Shown here in pieces: positions 38,474 through 46,926 of a stretch of 64,000 nt of DNA (position 1 is its first letter; every line of letters starts with the position of its first letter). Both the position numbers and the translations under genes were made by a program. The stretch comes from Opitutia bacterium (GTDB lineage Bacteria; Verrucomicrobiota; Verrucomicrobiia; Opitutales; Opitutaceae), in contig CANHJG010000002.1 in NCBI GenBank assembly GCA_947461205.1, forward strand, positions 27,443 to 91,442, in the 5' to 3' direction. The notes under the pieces were generated by a model. It ran no database searches. It had not been told where the DNA came from and saw only the letters and a list, made by a program, of their open reading frames with translations.

Positions 38474-39226
38474 ATGAAAATCCCCCTTCCCCGTCTCCTT
38501 TGCCTCCTTCTTTCTACCGCCCTCGCCGCCTTAAGCGCCGACGCGACCCCACCCTGGCGCGAGCTCTTCAACGGCCGCGATCTCACCGGCTGGAAAATCG
38601 TCGGCCCCGCGACGAAAGCCTCCGCCGTCGTCGACCGCGGCGAGCTCGTCGGTCATATGGTCCGCGGCACCCCCGAGCACACGTTCTTCTGCACCGAGGA
38701 AAGCTTCGGTGACTTCATTCTCGAGGTCGATTGCTACCAAACCGGCGGCTTCAACACCGGCGTGCTGTTTCGCTGCCGCGAGACACCCGCCACGGCCAGT
38801 GTGCGCCTCCACGGTTACCAAATGAAAGTCGACCCGTCGCCCACGCGCCAGTGGACCGGCGGCATCTTCGACGACTACGGCAAGAACTGGCTCTGGCTCC
38901 AAACCCTCCAGGCCAACGACCACGGTCGCACCGCCTATAAATTCAACGAATGGGCCCGTTTTCGCATCGAGGCCGTCGGCCGCGAACTCAAAATCTGGGT
39001 CAACGGCATCCCGACCGCGCACCTGCTCGACGACAAATACACCCGCGGCCCCATCGCCTTCAAAATCCATTCCTTCCCCGCCACCGGTGCCCCTGCCCAA
39101 GAGAAGAATCTCATCCGCTGGAAGAACGTCCGCATCCTCACCGCCGACTTGGCGCGCTACCGCCAGCCGATGGATCTGCCTGCGTTGCCCCGCGATCCCA
39201 CCCAGTCCGTTCTCCCGAAGCCCTGA
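38474..39226 (+). CDS. Secreted DUF1080 protein (3-keto-disaccharide hydrolase family)
   Basis: 250 residues with a signal peptide (LPRLLCLLLSTALAALSADA) and one DUF1080 concanavalin-like domain: WRELFNGRDLTGWKIVG at the start, FGDFILEVDCYQTGGFNTGV, GGIFDDYG, and WARFRIEAVGRELKIWVNG at the end. The family includes enzymes acting on 3-keto-glycosides, which fits a locus with Gfo/Idh oxidoreductases that can form keto sugars. It is about 50 bases after the dehydrogenase remnant and about 40 before the cyclase remnant, on the same strand. Length and motifs look intact. Confidence 0.9.
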   Translation: MKIPLPRLLCLLLSTALAALSADATPPWRELFNGRDLTGWKIVGPATKASAVVDRGELVGHMVRGTPEHTFFCTEESFGDFILEVDCYQTGGFNTGVLFRCRETPATASVRLHGYQMKVDPSPTRQWTGGIFDDYGKNWLWLQTLQANDHGRTAYKFNEWARFRIEAVGRELKIWVNGIPTAHLLDDKYTRGPIAFKIHSFPATGAPAQEKNLIRWKNVRILTADLARYRQPMDLPALPRDPTQSVLPKP

Positions 39227-39265
39227 CGCCGCGGAGCCCCCAGCTCCTTTCCGCGCTTCGCTTCC

Positions 39266-39850
39266 ATGCCTCTGCCCCGTCTCGTCGATCTGCCCCGGCC
39301 GCTGACGCCCGGCCAGCGCGGCCTGTCCACCGAACCTAACGCCCCCTTTGTCCCCCACGGGTGGAACCCCGCCACTTGGCCCCGCACCTCCCGCGCCGGC
39401 ACGCCGATGGACCCCCGGTGCCATTCCGCAGCCGGCCCCGAGACCAGCGACACCAAGCCGCTCTCGCTCGGCCTTGGCCCCTCCGCGCTCGTCAATCGCA
39501 CTCCGATCGCTCCGCGCAGACTCATCCCCGTCGCCCGCCTCGGCCCGGTCGCGGATCACTTCAGCGGCGGCGGAGGGATCTTGCCCGGGACCGGTCGGCA
39601 TCGCCATGCCGCCGACCCGGCAACCTACCGCGACGACCTTCCCCGCATCTCCGACGAAGTCGCCGCCTCGTGAGTCGCCCATGGCGTCAAGATTCTCGGC
39701 GTCGAACCGCCCGCGTCGCCCTCGCCTCCCCCTTGCCTCCCGCACTGGAGTGGCGGCGACACGCCATTTTCTCCATCGCCGCCGCCCTCACCGGTCTTGC
39801 GGTCGTCCTCTGCTTCGCCGCCCGTCCCGGCCTCAAGCTCCCCGCCGCCC
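39266..39850 (+). pseudogene. Broken cyclase-family (kynurenine-formamidase-like) hydrolase
   Basis: The first 135 codons follow the cyclase-family pattern: VDLPRPLTPGQRGLS, PHGWNPATWPRTSRAGTP, GPSALVNRTPIAP and PATYRDDLPRISDE. The metal-binding signature H-x-G-T-H-x-D-x-P-x-H has become RAGTPMDPRCH, losing its first histidines and the proline. A stop at 39671-39673 interrupts where the next words VAHGVKILGVEPP continue the domain in the same frame. Beyond that only scattered likeness remains. Mutation of the metal site plus a premature stop make it a pseudogene. Confidence 0.78.
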
Positions 39851-39854
39851 TGCG

Positions 39855-40334
39855 AAAAAACTCCGGGCTCTCTGCCTTGGCGCCGGCTATTTCTCCCGCT
39901 TGCCCCACGCAGGGTGGTCCCGCCTGCCCGAAGTCGAAATTGTCGCCCCCGCCAACCGCTCCCTCGGCAAAGCCCGCGCCGCCGCCGCGCTCCACCGCAT
40001 CCCGCGCGCCTACGCCGGGACCGATCTCACCGCGATGCTCGCCACCGAAAAATCGGACTCCGTCGCCGGGCGCAACGGCCACCTCGAACCCGACTTGGAG
40101 GCCAATCTCTCACTCCAGCTTCGCGGTCAACCCACCCGCGTCCTCGACGACCCGCACCCCCGCGACGGTTTCGCCGGCGACGATGTTTGCGCGATCCAGC
40201 GGCACTGCGTCGATCGGCTACGCGACGGCGCGCCCTGCGAAAACACCGGCGAGGGCGATCTGAAATCCGCCGCGCGAATAGAGGCCTGCGACCGCTCCCA
40301 AGCCTCCCACCAGGTCGTCGCGCTTCCCGCCTGA
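39855..40334 (+). pseudogene. Gfo/Idh/MocA oxidoreductase with a large internal deletion
   Basis: In one frame the text begins as a normal N-terminus (KKLRALCLGAGYFSRLPHAG, LPEVEIVAPANRSLGKARA, AMLATEKSDSVA). It then jumps directly to a normal C-terminal segment (DLEANLSLQLRGQPTRVLDD, DGFAGDDVCAIQRHCVDRLR, RSQASHQVVALPA) and stops. About 200 residues, including the EKP block and the substrate domain, are missing, so the open frame is about 160 codons instead of about 360. The stop is one base before the VOC start, so the original operon spacing is still visible. Confidence 0.82.
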
Positions 40335-40335
40335 C

Positions 40336-40737
40336 ATGCACCACCAAGGCCTCGATCACCTCGCCCTCGTCGTCCGCCCCACCGACGAAGCGCTCGCCGT
40401 TTGGCGCGACCGACTCGGTTTTCCCGTCGTCAGCTCGGAAATTATGTACAGCGGCGCGGTCCGCCTCACGCAGCTCGACCGCGGCAACACCCATCTCCAG
40501 CTCGTCGATCCGCTCACGCCCGATCATCCTCTGCAGGCGGGGCCCGCGCAGCACGGCCCCGGCCTGCACTCCTTCGGTTTCAAGCTCGACAGCGTCGCCG
40601 CCGCCCAAGCCGAACGCGTCGCTGCGGGCCCCGCCTCCGCCACCCCGCCGCCCCACCCCGGCGCCCAGGCCCAGCGTCCGCTTTTCCGTTCCAAGTCCGC
40701 CACGCAAAACGTCCAGGTCGAAGTCACCAGTGCCTGA
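40336..40737 (+). CDS. VOC (glyoxalase/methylmalonyl-CoA epimerase-like) family protein
   Basis: A 133-residue cytoplasmic protein with the VOC fold. GLDHLALVVRPTDEALAVWR begins the first beta-alpha-beta-beta-beta unit, followed by DRLGFPVVSSE and NTHLQLVDPLTPD. PGLHSFGFKLDSV begins the second unit, with candidate metal ligands in DHLAL, TQLDRG and LHSFG. The closest pattern is the methylmalonyl-CoA epimerase-like branch, but metal-dependent isomerases and lyases share it. The stop overlaps the GTG start of the acid-sugar kinase by eight bases, so the two are coupled. A role in sugar-acid degradation is inferred. Confidence 0.82.
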   Translation: MHHQGLDHLALVVRPTDEALAVWRDRLGFPVVSSEIMYSGAVRLTQLDRGNTHLQLVDPLTPDHPLQAGPAQHGPGLHSFGFKLDSVAAAQAERVAAGPASATPPPHPGAQAQRPLFRSKSATQNVQVEVTSA

Positions 40738-42148
40738 TTCCACTCCACTCTCCACCAGCGCCGCCCTCGCCGCGCTCCCGCCTGTCTGGCCCGCCGCCGT
40801 CCTCGCCGCCAACGCGTCCGCCGCGACGGCCTCCGGCCGAACGCTCGTCGTCCTCGACGACGACCCGACCGGCACGCAAACCGTGCGAGACCTCGCCGTC
40901 GTCACCACGTGGGACGTCGCAACGCTCACCGCCGAACTCGCGGCCGCGCCCGCCTGTTTCTACATTCTCACCAACTCCCGCAGTCTCCCACCCTCTGCGA
41001 CCTGCGCGCTGCACGTTGATCTCGCGAACAATCTCCGCGCCGCCTCCACGGCCACCCGCCGACCCATCGTCGTCGCCAGCCGCAGCGACTCGACGCTCCG
41101 CGGCCACTACCCGCTCGAAACCGACACCCTCGCAGAATTGCTCGGTCCCTTCGACGTTACCGTCCTCACACCCTACTTCGAGGCCGGTGGCCGCTTCACG
41201 CTGCACGACACTCACTACGTCGCCGAGGGCGATCGCCTCATTCCTGCCGCCGAGACGCCCTTCGCCCGCGATGCCGCCTTCGGCTACCACCATTCCCACC
41301 TCCCTTCGTGGATCGAAGAAAAAACCGCCGGCCGCACCCGCGCCTCCGCGGTCGCTACGATTTCCCTCGATCTCCTTCGCCGCGGCGGCCCCCACGCTGT
41401 CGCCGACCAACTCCGCGCCCTCCCCCGCGGCTCTGTTTGCATCGTCAACGCCGCCGCGCCGCGCGACATCGAGGTCTTCGCCGCCGCGACGCTCGCCGCC
41501 GAGGCCGCCGGCTCGCGTTTCCTCTACCGCACCGCCGCCGGCTTCGTCGCCGCCCGCCTCGGCCTATCCCCGCAACACGCGCTCCTCCCACCCGCCGCTT
41601 TCAGCACGCCGACCTCCTCCGGCGGCCTCACCCTCGTCGGCTCCTACGTCCCGAAAACGAGCGCCCAACTCACCGCCCTCCTCGCCACCGCCGCCGTCAC
41701 GCCCATCGAGCTCGACGTCACCGCACTCCTCGACGACGCCCGCCGCACTCCCACGCTCGCCACTGCCGTGACCGCACTCAACACCGCCCTCGCCGCCGGC
41801 CGCGATACCGTGGTCTACACGAGCCGCCGGCTCGTCACCGCCTCCGACGCCGCCGGAAGTCTCGCCATCGGCCGCCGCATCTCCGCCGCCCTCATTCACC
41901 TCGTGCAGCATCTCACCGTCACCCCGCGCTACTTGATTGCCAAAGGCGGCATCACCTCCAGCGACACCGCGACCCAGGGCCTCGGTGTCCGCCGCGCCCT
42001 CGTCCTCGGCCAAGCCCTCCCCGGCGTCCCTGTCTGGCGACTCGGCGCCGACGCCAAATTCCCCGGCCTCGGCTACGTCGTCTTCCCTGGTAATGTCGGT
42101 TCCGATACGGCCCTCGCCGACCTCGTCGTCCGCTTGTCCCGCTCCTGA
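40730..42148 (+). CDS. Four-carbon acid sugar kinase family protein (DUF1537/OtnK-like)
   Basis: About 472 residues from a GTG at 40730 that overlaps the VOC stop; no ATG is suitably placed. The N-terminal substrate domain has the hallmark LDDDPTGTQTVRD and RPIVVASRSDSTLRGHYP. The C-terminal nucleotide-binding domain has YLIAKGGITSSDTATQGLGV and GNVGSDTALADLV. The family phosphorylates C4 sugar acids (threonate, erythronate, related 3-oxo acids), normally paired with a dehydrogenase and an aldolase or decarboxylase. The dehydrogenase-like gene at 38028 in this group is broken, so the pathway may be incomplete or supplied elsewhere. Confidence 0.87.
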   Translation: MPDSTPLSTSAALAALPPVWPAAVLAANASAATASGRTLVVLDDDPTGTQTVRDLAVVTTWDVATLTAELAAAPACFYILTNSRSLPPSATCALHVDLANNLRAASTATRRPIVVASRSDSTLRGHYPLETDTLAELLGPFDVTVLTPYFEAGGRFTLHDTHYVAEGDRLIPAAETPFARDAAFGYHHSHLPSWIEEKTAGRTRASAVATISLDLLRRGGPHAVADQLRALPRGSVCIVNAAAPRDIEVFAAATLAAEAAGSRFLYRTAAGFVAARLGLSPQHALLPPAAFSTPTSSGGLTLVGSYVPKTSAQLTALLATAAVTPIELDVTALLDDARRTPTLATAVTALNTALAAGRDTVVYTSRRLVTASDAAGSLAIGRRISAALIHLVQHLTVTPRYLIAKGGITSSDTATQGLGVRRALVLGQALPGVPVWRLGADAKFPGLGYVVFPGNVGSDTALADLVVRLSRS

Positions 42149-42526
42149 GCCATTCCACCGCTGAAAACCAACTAACCCCCTTTCGCCCTCGCGCTCACCG
42201 CCCTGCTCCTCCCGCAGCTTCGCGCTACCACCGCCCCGCCCACGCCCGCCCACGCCCCCCGGCACCGTCACCGCCGCCTCGCTCAAACTCGAAGGCACCG
42301 GCTTCTACCCCGGTGAGGGCCCTTGGGCAATCGTCCGACTCGCCGCTCGCCTCACCGACCCCGGCTCCGTCCGAAGTGAGCGTGGCTTTTCGGACCCAGG
42401 GCTCGGCCAACTGACTGCTCCTGCATCGCGCGAAAAACATCGCACCGGCGTAAGCTCCCGAAAGAATCTTGGTAGCAATCTTCCCGGATAACCCATATCC
42501 CCCCCTCACTCTTTGCACAACGATTC
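42149..42526. other. Intergenic region, possible gene remnant
   Basis: 378 bases. A signal-peptide-like phrase (LALTALLLPQLRATTAP) begins near 42187 in one frame, and protein-like text (LKLEGTGFYPGEGPWAIVR) appears in another frame near 42280. Together they could be a frameshifted, truncated secreted protein. No family was recognised and no intact gene is present. Confidence 0.3.
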
Positions 42527-43165
42527 ATGACGCTCAGTTGGATCATTTTTTTCGCTTCCGCGGTCGCGCTGGTCGCGCCCCTGCCGGCGTTCTACAGCCG
42601 CAAGCGCCGATTTCGTACGCTCCATGCGCTCGAGATCGAACGCCGCAACGGCAGCCGATGGGTCATGGTGACTCACATCCTCCGTTTCGCCGGGCATTGG
42701 ATTGAACTGGCTCGCGGCCTGTTGGCCTCCTTCGGCATGCTGGCGACGATCGATGTGCTGCAGCCGGTCTCGCCCTTCTTCGCCACCCACGCCGCGTGGG
42801 CGCGTTTCGTCCTGCCGCTCTCCCTGGCCATCCTCTGCGTGAGTCTGATCGCCCTCCTCTTTCGCTACCCCGGGAAATCGCTCGCCCCGATCCCCTTCCT
42901 CACGGCCACGCTCCTGGTCCTTCTGCCCCTGCCGGTCTCGATTCCGGCCCTCCTCCTCGCTCTCGCTTGGGCTGCGGCCATCCGGTCGCTCGCCGCGTTC
43001 TTCCTCGCCCTTCCCCCCTCCCTCGCCCTCCTCGGGCTTTTCCTTGATCGTCAGCTCTGGCCGTCCCTCGCCGGCGCCGTCCTCGCCCTCGTGCCGAGCG
43101 CGATCGCTTTTGCCCGCCACACCGAATTCGTCATTCCCGTGCGTCGCCCCGCCTCCGGCGGCTGA
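42527..43165 (+). CDS. Putative integral membrane protein
   Basis: 212 residues with about five or six hydrophobic segments (WIIFFASAVALVAPLPAF, FVLPLSLAILCVSLIALLF, FLTATLLVLLPLPVSIPALL, SLAAFFLALPPSLALLG, SLAGAVLALVPSAIAFA). A basic cytoplasmic stretch (YSRKRRFRTLHALEIERRNG) follows the first helix. I do not recognise the family. It is convergent with the VCBS gene, with only three bases between the stops. No catalytic motif is visible, and no operon partner is evident upstream. Confidence 0.7.
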   Translation: MTLSWIIFFASAVALVAPLPAFYSRKRRFRTLHALEIERRNGSRWVMVTHILRFAGHWIELARGLLASFGMLATIDVLQPVSPFFATHAAWARFVLPLSLAILCVSLIALLFRYPGKSLAPIPFLTATLLVLLPLPVSIPALLLALAWAAAIRSLAAFFLALPPSLALLGLFLDRQLWPSLAGAVLALVPSAIAFARHTEFVIPVRRPASGG

Positions 43166-43168
43166 CCC

Positions 43169-45163
43169 TCAGCGCCCGGCGGTCACCTCCACCGCGCCGG
43201 CGAGCGCCGGCCGCGTGGCGTAAAACTTGAAATCGTCAAAGTTCACGTGGCCCCAGGCGCCGCCCGCCTGGTCGTCGACCACCCGCACAAACACCTCGCG
43301 TTCCATCAGCGAGGCCAGGTTCACAATCACCGGGGCCATCGTTTCGGTCGATCCCCTCCCATCCGCGAGCCGGCGCATGTCCCGGCCCGAGACGCTGAGC
43401 AGCACCTGGCGACCCGCCGCATCCGCCAACTCCACCCGCGTCGTCTCATCCGCGCCCGCCGCCAGCAAAAACGCCGCCCACGGTTGCGTCACGCGAAACA
43501 CCGCGCTCGTCAGCGTCCCCGTCGCCCCGTCGCCGCGGCCGTTTTCAAACGTCCCAACCCAGTGCCGGCCCACGTGTCCGCTCGTCATCGGGGCCCGCCG
43601 CAACCACACCGCGTCCCCGACCACCGGCTGCCGGGCGAACGCCTCCCCGCCCGCCGCCCAGTCGCGCAGATCCCCCGTCTCAAAATCCAAATTCAGCGCC
43701 TTTCCGTCCCGCCCCACCGGGAGTGTCCCGCCGGCGGCGCGCGGCGGATTCACCGCCTGCCCCGCGACCGCCGCCTTCACCCCCTCCGAAGCCCGCGCCG
43801 TGTGCACCACGACATCCCGCGCCGTGCGCGCGTGCTTTTCCGCGTCGGGAAAAAGCACCGCCGGCTGCGCCCGCTCCCACTCGCCCGCGCTGACGCCCCG
43901 CACCTGGTTCACGAACACAAACGCGCCTTTCTTGTTTCCGATAACAATGTCCGGCCGCCCGTCGCCGTTCACGTCACCCAGCCCGACTTGCCGCCCCACG
44001 CCGGAATCGGCATCGATGAGGTGCGGCACCCAGTCCACCGTCCCGTCCGCTCCGCGCACGAGTTTGAACCAATAGAGCACCGCCGGCGCCTGGCCGTCCG
44101 GCGCCCCCGTCGGTCCATGGGCCCAAAAACATTTTCCCGTCACGATATCCTTCAGGCCGTCGCCATCCACATCGACCAGCTCCACCGCGTGGATCTCTGA
44201 AAACACCACGCCGTACCGGTTCTCCCGCGGCTCGTGGTTCAGGAAAATGTGTGCCTTGAACTGCAACTCGCCCGCCGCATCCCGGGCCGCGAGTTGCTCA
44301 TACCACGCGAGCCCGAAGCCGTGTGCGGCGAGCGCCGTGATGACGTCGGTGCGCCCGTCGCCGTTCACATCGTAGGCAAACATCTGCGCCGCCGCCGGCG
44401 CGAAAAAATGCTGGTGCCACCGCCACACGGGATCGCCCGCAAGGGACGCCGGCTGCTCGAACCAGCCGTCTTTGCACAGCACGTCCGGTCGCCCGTCGCC
44501 GTTCAGATCGCCGACCCCCAGCCCGTGCGTGTAGCGCTGCCACGTACCGCCCGCCGTGATCGGGGTGAACCTCCACTTTGCGCCCGGATTTTTGGGGTCG
44601 GGCGTTGCGTATCCGAAATTTCCTCCGTGCACACACACGATCTCCGGCCGGCCGTCTCCCGTTAGATCGACGAAGGTCGGCGACTCATTATCCACCTCGT
44701 CGAGTACCGTGTGGCGCACCCACCGCTCGTCCCGCCCCGCCGGGTTCAGGTAAAGATACGCCGGCGTATGCGGCAGCCCGTAGGTCAGCACGTCGTTCCA
44801 CTCGTCACCGTCGAAATCGTGCACAAAAGCGAAAAAATTGTCCGTCGAATAGGCGTTTTCCCGGCCATAGCCGCCCTCGAACCCGGGCCACACCGTCTCC
44901 GTCCCGTCTGACTCTTTGCGCTTGAACGTCGTCGTGGCTGCGTAGAGCGCATGCCGCGTGGTGAAGTCCGGTCCCTCCCACCAATACGGCCCATAGACCG
45001 CGTCGGGTTTTCCATCGCGGTTCAGGTCGCCGAACGCCGCCCCTTCGCTCCAGTAAAATTTCTCCAGCGGCTGTTTCGTAAACGTGGTCAACGTGAACTC
45101 GGCCGCGGCGGCCGACACCACCAGCAGGGGCACCGCTGCATACCGCAGTCGTTTCGGGGTCAT
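43169..45163 (-). CDS. Secreted FG-GAP/VCBS repeat beta-propeller protein
   Basis: 664 residues with a signal peptide (YAAVPLLVVSAAAAEF). Repeated calcium-binding blades carry the D-x-N/D-x-D-G signature: GDLNRDGKPDAVYG, HDFDGDEWNDVLTYG, VDLTGDGRPEIVCV, GDLNGDGRPDVLC, YDVNGDGRTDVITA, VDVDGDGLKDIVTG and GDVNGDGRPDIVIG. These build an integrin-like propeller of about residues 20-440. The last ~180 residues form a jelly-roll-like domain (LNLDFETGDLRDWAAGGEAF, HVNFDDFKFYAT) similar to carbohydrate-binding modules attached to secreted glycan enzymes. Glycan binding is inferred; no catalytic residues are apparent. Confidence 0.86.
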   Translation of the reverse strand: MTPKRLRYAAVPLLVVSAAAAEFTLTTFTKQPLEKFYWSEGAAFGDLNRDGKPDAVYGPYWWEGPDFTTRHALYAATTTFKRKESDGTETVWPGFEGGYGRENAYSTDNFFAFVHDFDGDEWNDVLTYGLPHTPAYLYLNPAGRDERWVRHTVLDEVDNESPTFVDLTGDGRPEIVCVHGGNFGYATPDPKNPGAKWRFTPITAGGTWQRYTHGLGVGDLNGDGRPDVLCKDGWFEQPASLAGDPVWRWHQHFFAPAAAQMFAYDVNGDGRTDVITALAAHGFGLAWYEQLAARDAAGELQFKAHIFLNHEPRENRYGVVFSEIHAVELVDVDGDGLKDIVTGKCFWAHGPTGAPDGQAPAVLYWFKLVRGADGTVDWVPHLIDADSGVGRQVGLGDVNGDGRPDIVIGNKKGAFVFVNQVRGVSAGEWERAQPAVLFPDAEKHARTARDVVVHTARASEGVKAAVAGQAVNPPRAAGGTLPVGRDGKALNLDFETGDLRDWAAGGEAFARQPVVGDAVWLRRAPMTSGHVGRHWVGTFENGRGDGATGTLTSAVFRVTQPWAAFLLAAGADETTRVELADAAGRQVLLSVSGRDMRRLADGRGSTETMAPVIVNLASLMEREVFVRVVDDQAGGAWGHVNFDDFKFYATRPALAGAVEVTAGR

Positions 45164-45203
45164 AGCCCACCGTGACGCGCCGACCGGCCCGATTCAAGCC
45201 GCC

Positions 45204-45530
45204 TTACGGCAATCGCGACGCGATCGCCCCGCGCAGCAGGTCGTCCGTCTCCGGCGCGCAGAACGCGAAGTCCACCTCCTGGCCGCCCGCCGGGAACTCC
45301 GCGCGCGTGGGCCTAGCCCACGGCCCGCCATCGCCCGACCCCGCGACCGCCCCCGCCCGCCCGGGCCGCATCGCCAGCGCGTTGAGCGGATCATCGACAA
45401 ACCGCGCCGCGGGGAGAGGCCGCACCACCATGGCTCGAAGCATGGCCCCGTCGCCTGCTCCAATCCCGTCACCTGCCCCTTGCGCGCTTTGCGCCTGCTC
45501 GCTCTCCGGGCCCGCCGCGCGTGCGTCCAT
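45204..45530 (-). other. Possible small gene or C-terminal gene remnant, unrecognised
   Basis: The spacer between the VCBS and OYE genes (45164-45649) holds one frame whose end reads like real protein: MLRAMVVRPLPAARFVDD and VDFAFCAPETDDLLRGAIAS. An ATG at 45530 would give 108 residues; the frame also extends upstream without a good start. I could not assign a family. It may be the tail of a gene truncated by deletion, in line with other remnants in the window. Confidence 0.3.
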
Positions 45531-45649
45531 CGCCTCAGCCTCGACGAACTGCAGTATCCCATGCGCAACCACGCCGGCTGCGCAGGCGAAAAATAACGCC
45601 CGCTCGCGCGCCCACGCCAACCCCGTCCCGCCGAGCGCGACCGGCGCGC

Positions 45650-46732
45650 TCAACCCGCGGCCAACGCGGGGTAATCCGTATAACCCTGCGCGTCCTGCGT
45701 GTAGAGCGTGCGCCCGTCCGGCTCCACCAACGCCGCCCCGGTCTTCACGCGCTCCACGAGATCCGGATTGCTCACGTAGTGATGACCGAACGCGACCGCC
45801 GCCAACCTGCCGTCTGCCACCGCCTGGGCGGCCTCGGCGGGCGTGTAGCCCATGTTGCCGATCAGCGCGCCCTTGAACGCGGCGCGCGCCGGCGTCATCA
45901 CGTCGCCCGTCTGCACGCCGAAAAAATCCCCGCGCATCAGATGCAAGTAGGCGATGCCCCTCCGGTCCAGTTCCGCCGCCACGTAGGTCGTCACCCCAAC
46001 CGGGTCGCTGTCTTTCATGTCGTTGAAACTGTTGAGCGGCGAAATCCGGACGCCCACGCGCCCGGCCCCCCACCCGCCGATGGCCGCATCGACCACCTCC
46101 AGCAGCAGCCGCGCCCGGTTCTCGATCGACCCGCCGTAACGGCCGGTGCGCCCATTGCTGCCGTCCCGCAGGAATTCATCAAGCAGGTAGCCGTTGGCGC
46201 CATGGACCTCCACGCCGTCAAAACCCGCCACGTGCGCGTTCTGCGCCGCCGCCCGGAAACCCGCGACGATCCCGGGCAGTTCGTCATCGCGCAGCTCGCG
46301 CGGAATCTCGTAGGGCTTTTTTCCTTCCGGCGTGTGCGTCTCGTCGTTCGTGATCCGCCGCGCACTCGGCGCCACCGGCTGCGCGCCACCATTCAGCAAC
46401 GAGTGACAGGCGCGCCCGCCGTGCCAGATCTGCAACACGATTTGCCCGCCCTTCGCGTGCACGGCGTCGGTGACTTTCTTCCACGCCACCACCTGGGCCG
46501 CGGAGTAAATCCCGGGTTCCCGTCCGCCGAACGCGGAGTTGCCCTCGATCGCCATCGTCGCCTCAGCCACAATCAGCCCGGCGCTGGCCCGCTGCGCGTA
46601 GTATGCCGTCATGAGATCGGTCGGAACGTGCGCCGCATCGGCCCGACACCGCGTGAGCGGGGCCATGAGGATACGGTTGGGCAAAACGAGTGAGCCGAGG
46701 GAAACAGGCGTGAAGAGCGCAGCGTGGTGCAT
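45650..46732 (-). CDS. Old Yellow Enzyme-type alkene reductase (NemA-like)
   Basis: A 360-residue FMN flavoprotein that reduces activated C=C bonds with NADPH. The start at 46732 (MHHAALFTPVSLGSLVLPNR) is the family's standard N-terminus; the frame is open 82 codons further upstream. Signature blocks are MAPLTRCRAD, IWHGGRACHS with the ligand-binding histidine region, FDGVEVHGANGYLLDEFLRD, RTGRYGGSIENR, and AVAFGHHYVSNPDL for the phosphate-binding end. It is divergent from the multihaem cytochrome, with 194 bases between starts. Detoxification of electrophiles is the usual role. Confidence 0.93.
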   Translation of the reverse strand: MHHAALFTPVSLGSLVLPNRILMAPLTRCRADAAHVPTDLMTAYYAQRASAGLIVAEATMAIEGNSAFGGREPGIYSAAQVVAWKKVTDAVHAKGGQIVLQIWHGGRACHSLLNGGAQPVAPSARRITNDETHTPEGKKPYEIPRELRDDELPGIVAGFRAAAQNAHVAGFDGVEVHGANGYLLDEFLRDGSNGRTGRYGGSIENRARLLLEVVDAAIGGWGAGRVGVRISPLNSFNDMKDSDPVGVTTYVAAELDRRGIAYLHLMRGDFFGVQTGDVMTPARAAFKGALIGNMGYTPAEAAQAVADGRLAAVAFGHHYVSNPDLVERVKTGAALVEPDGRTLYTQDAQGYTDYPALAAG

Positions 46733-46926
46733 GGGAAGAGGTGCAGTGTCACAGGGCGCCAAACCGGACCGAACGCAACCGGCATTCACCGGGTCCTCAA
46801 AAAAAGTCGCGCCCTCCTGCCCCACACCCTCCGTTTCCGCTCCGCGCGGGCCGCGCACCCTTTTCCACCGCGCAAACTCACCGCTTGCGCGCCGCGTCCC
46901 CGCCCGGTAGCCGTCGCCTTTCACCC

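Noticed and set aside
42149..42526. A secreted small protein gene.
   Set aside because: The signal-like segment and the protein-like segment are in different frames and no start-to-stop frame joins them.
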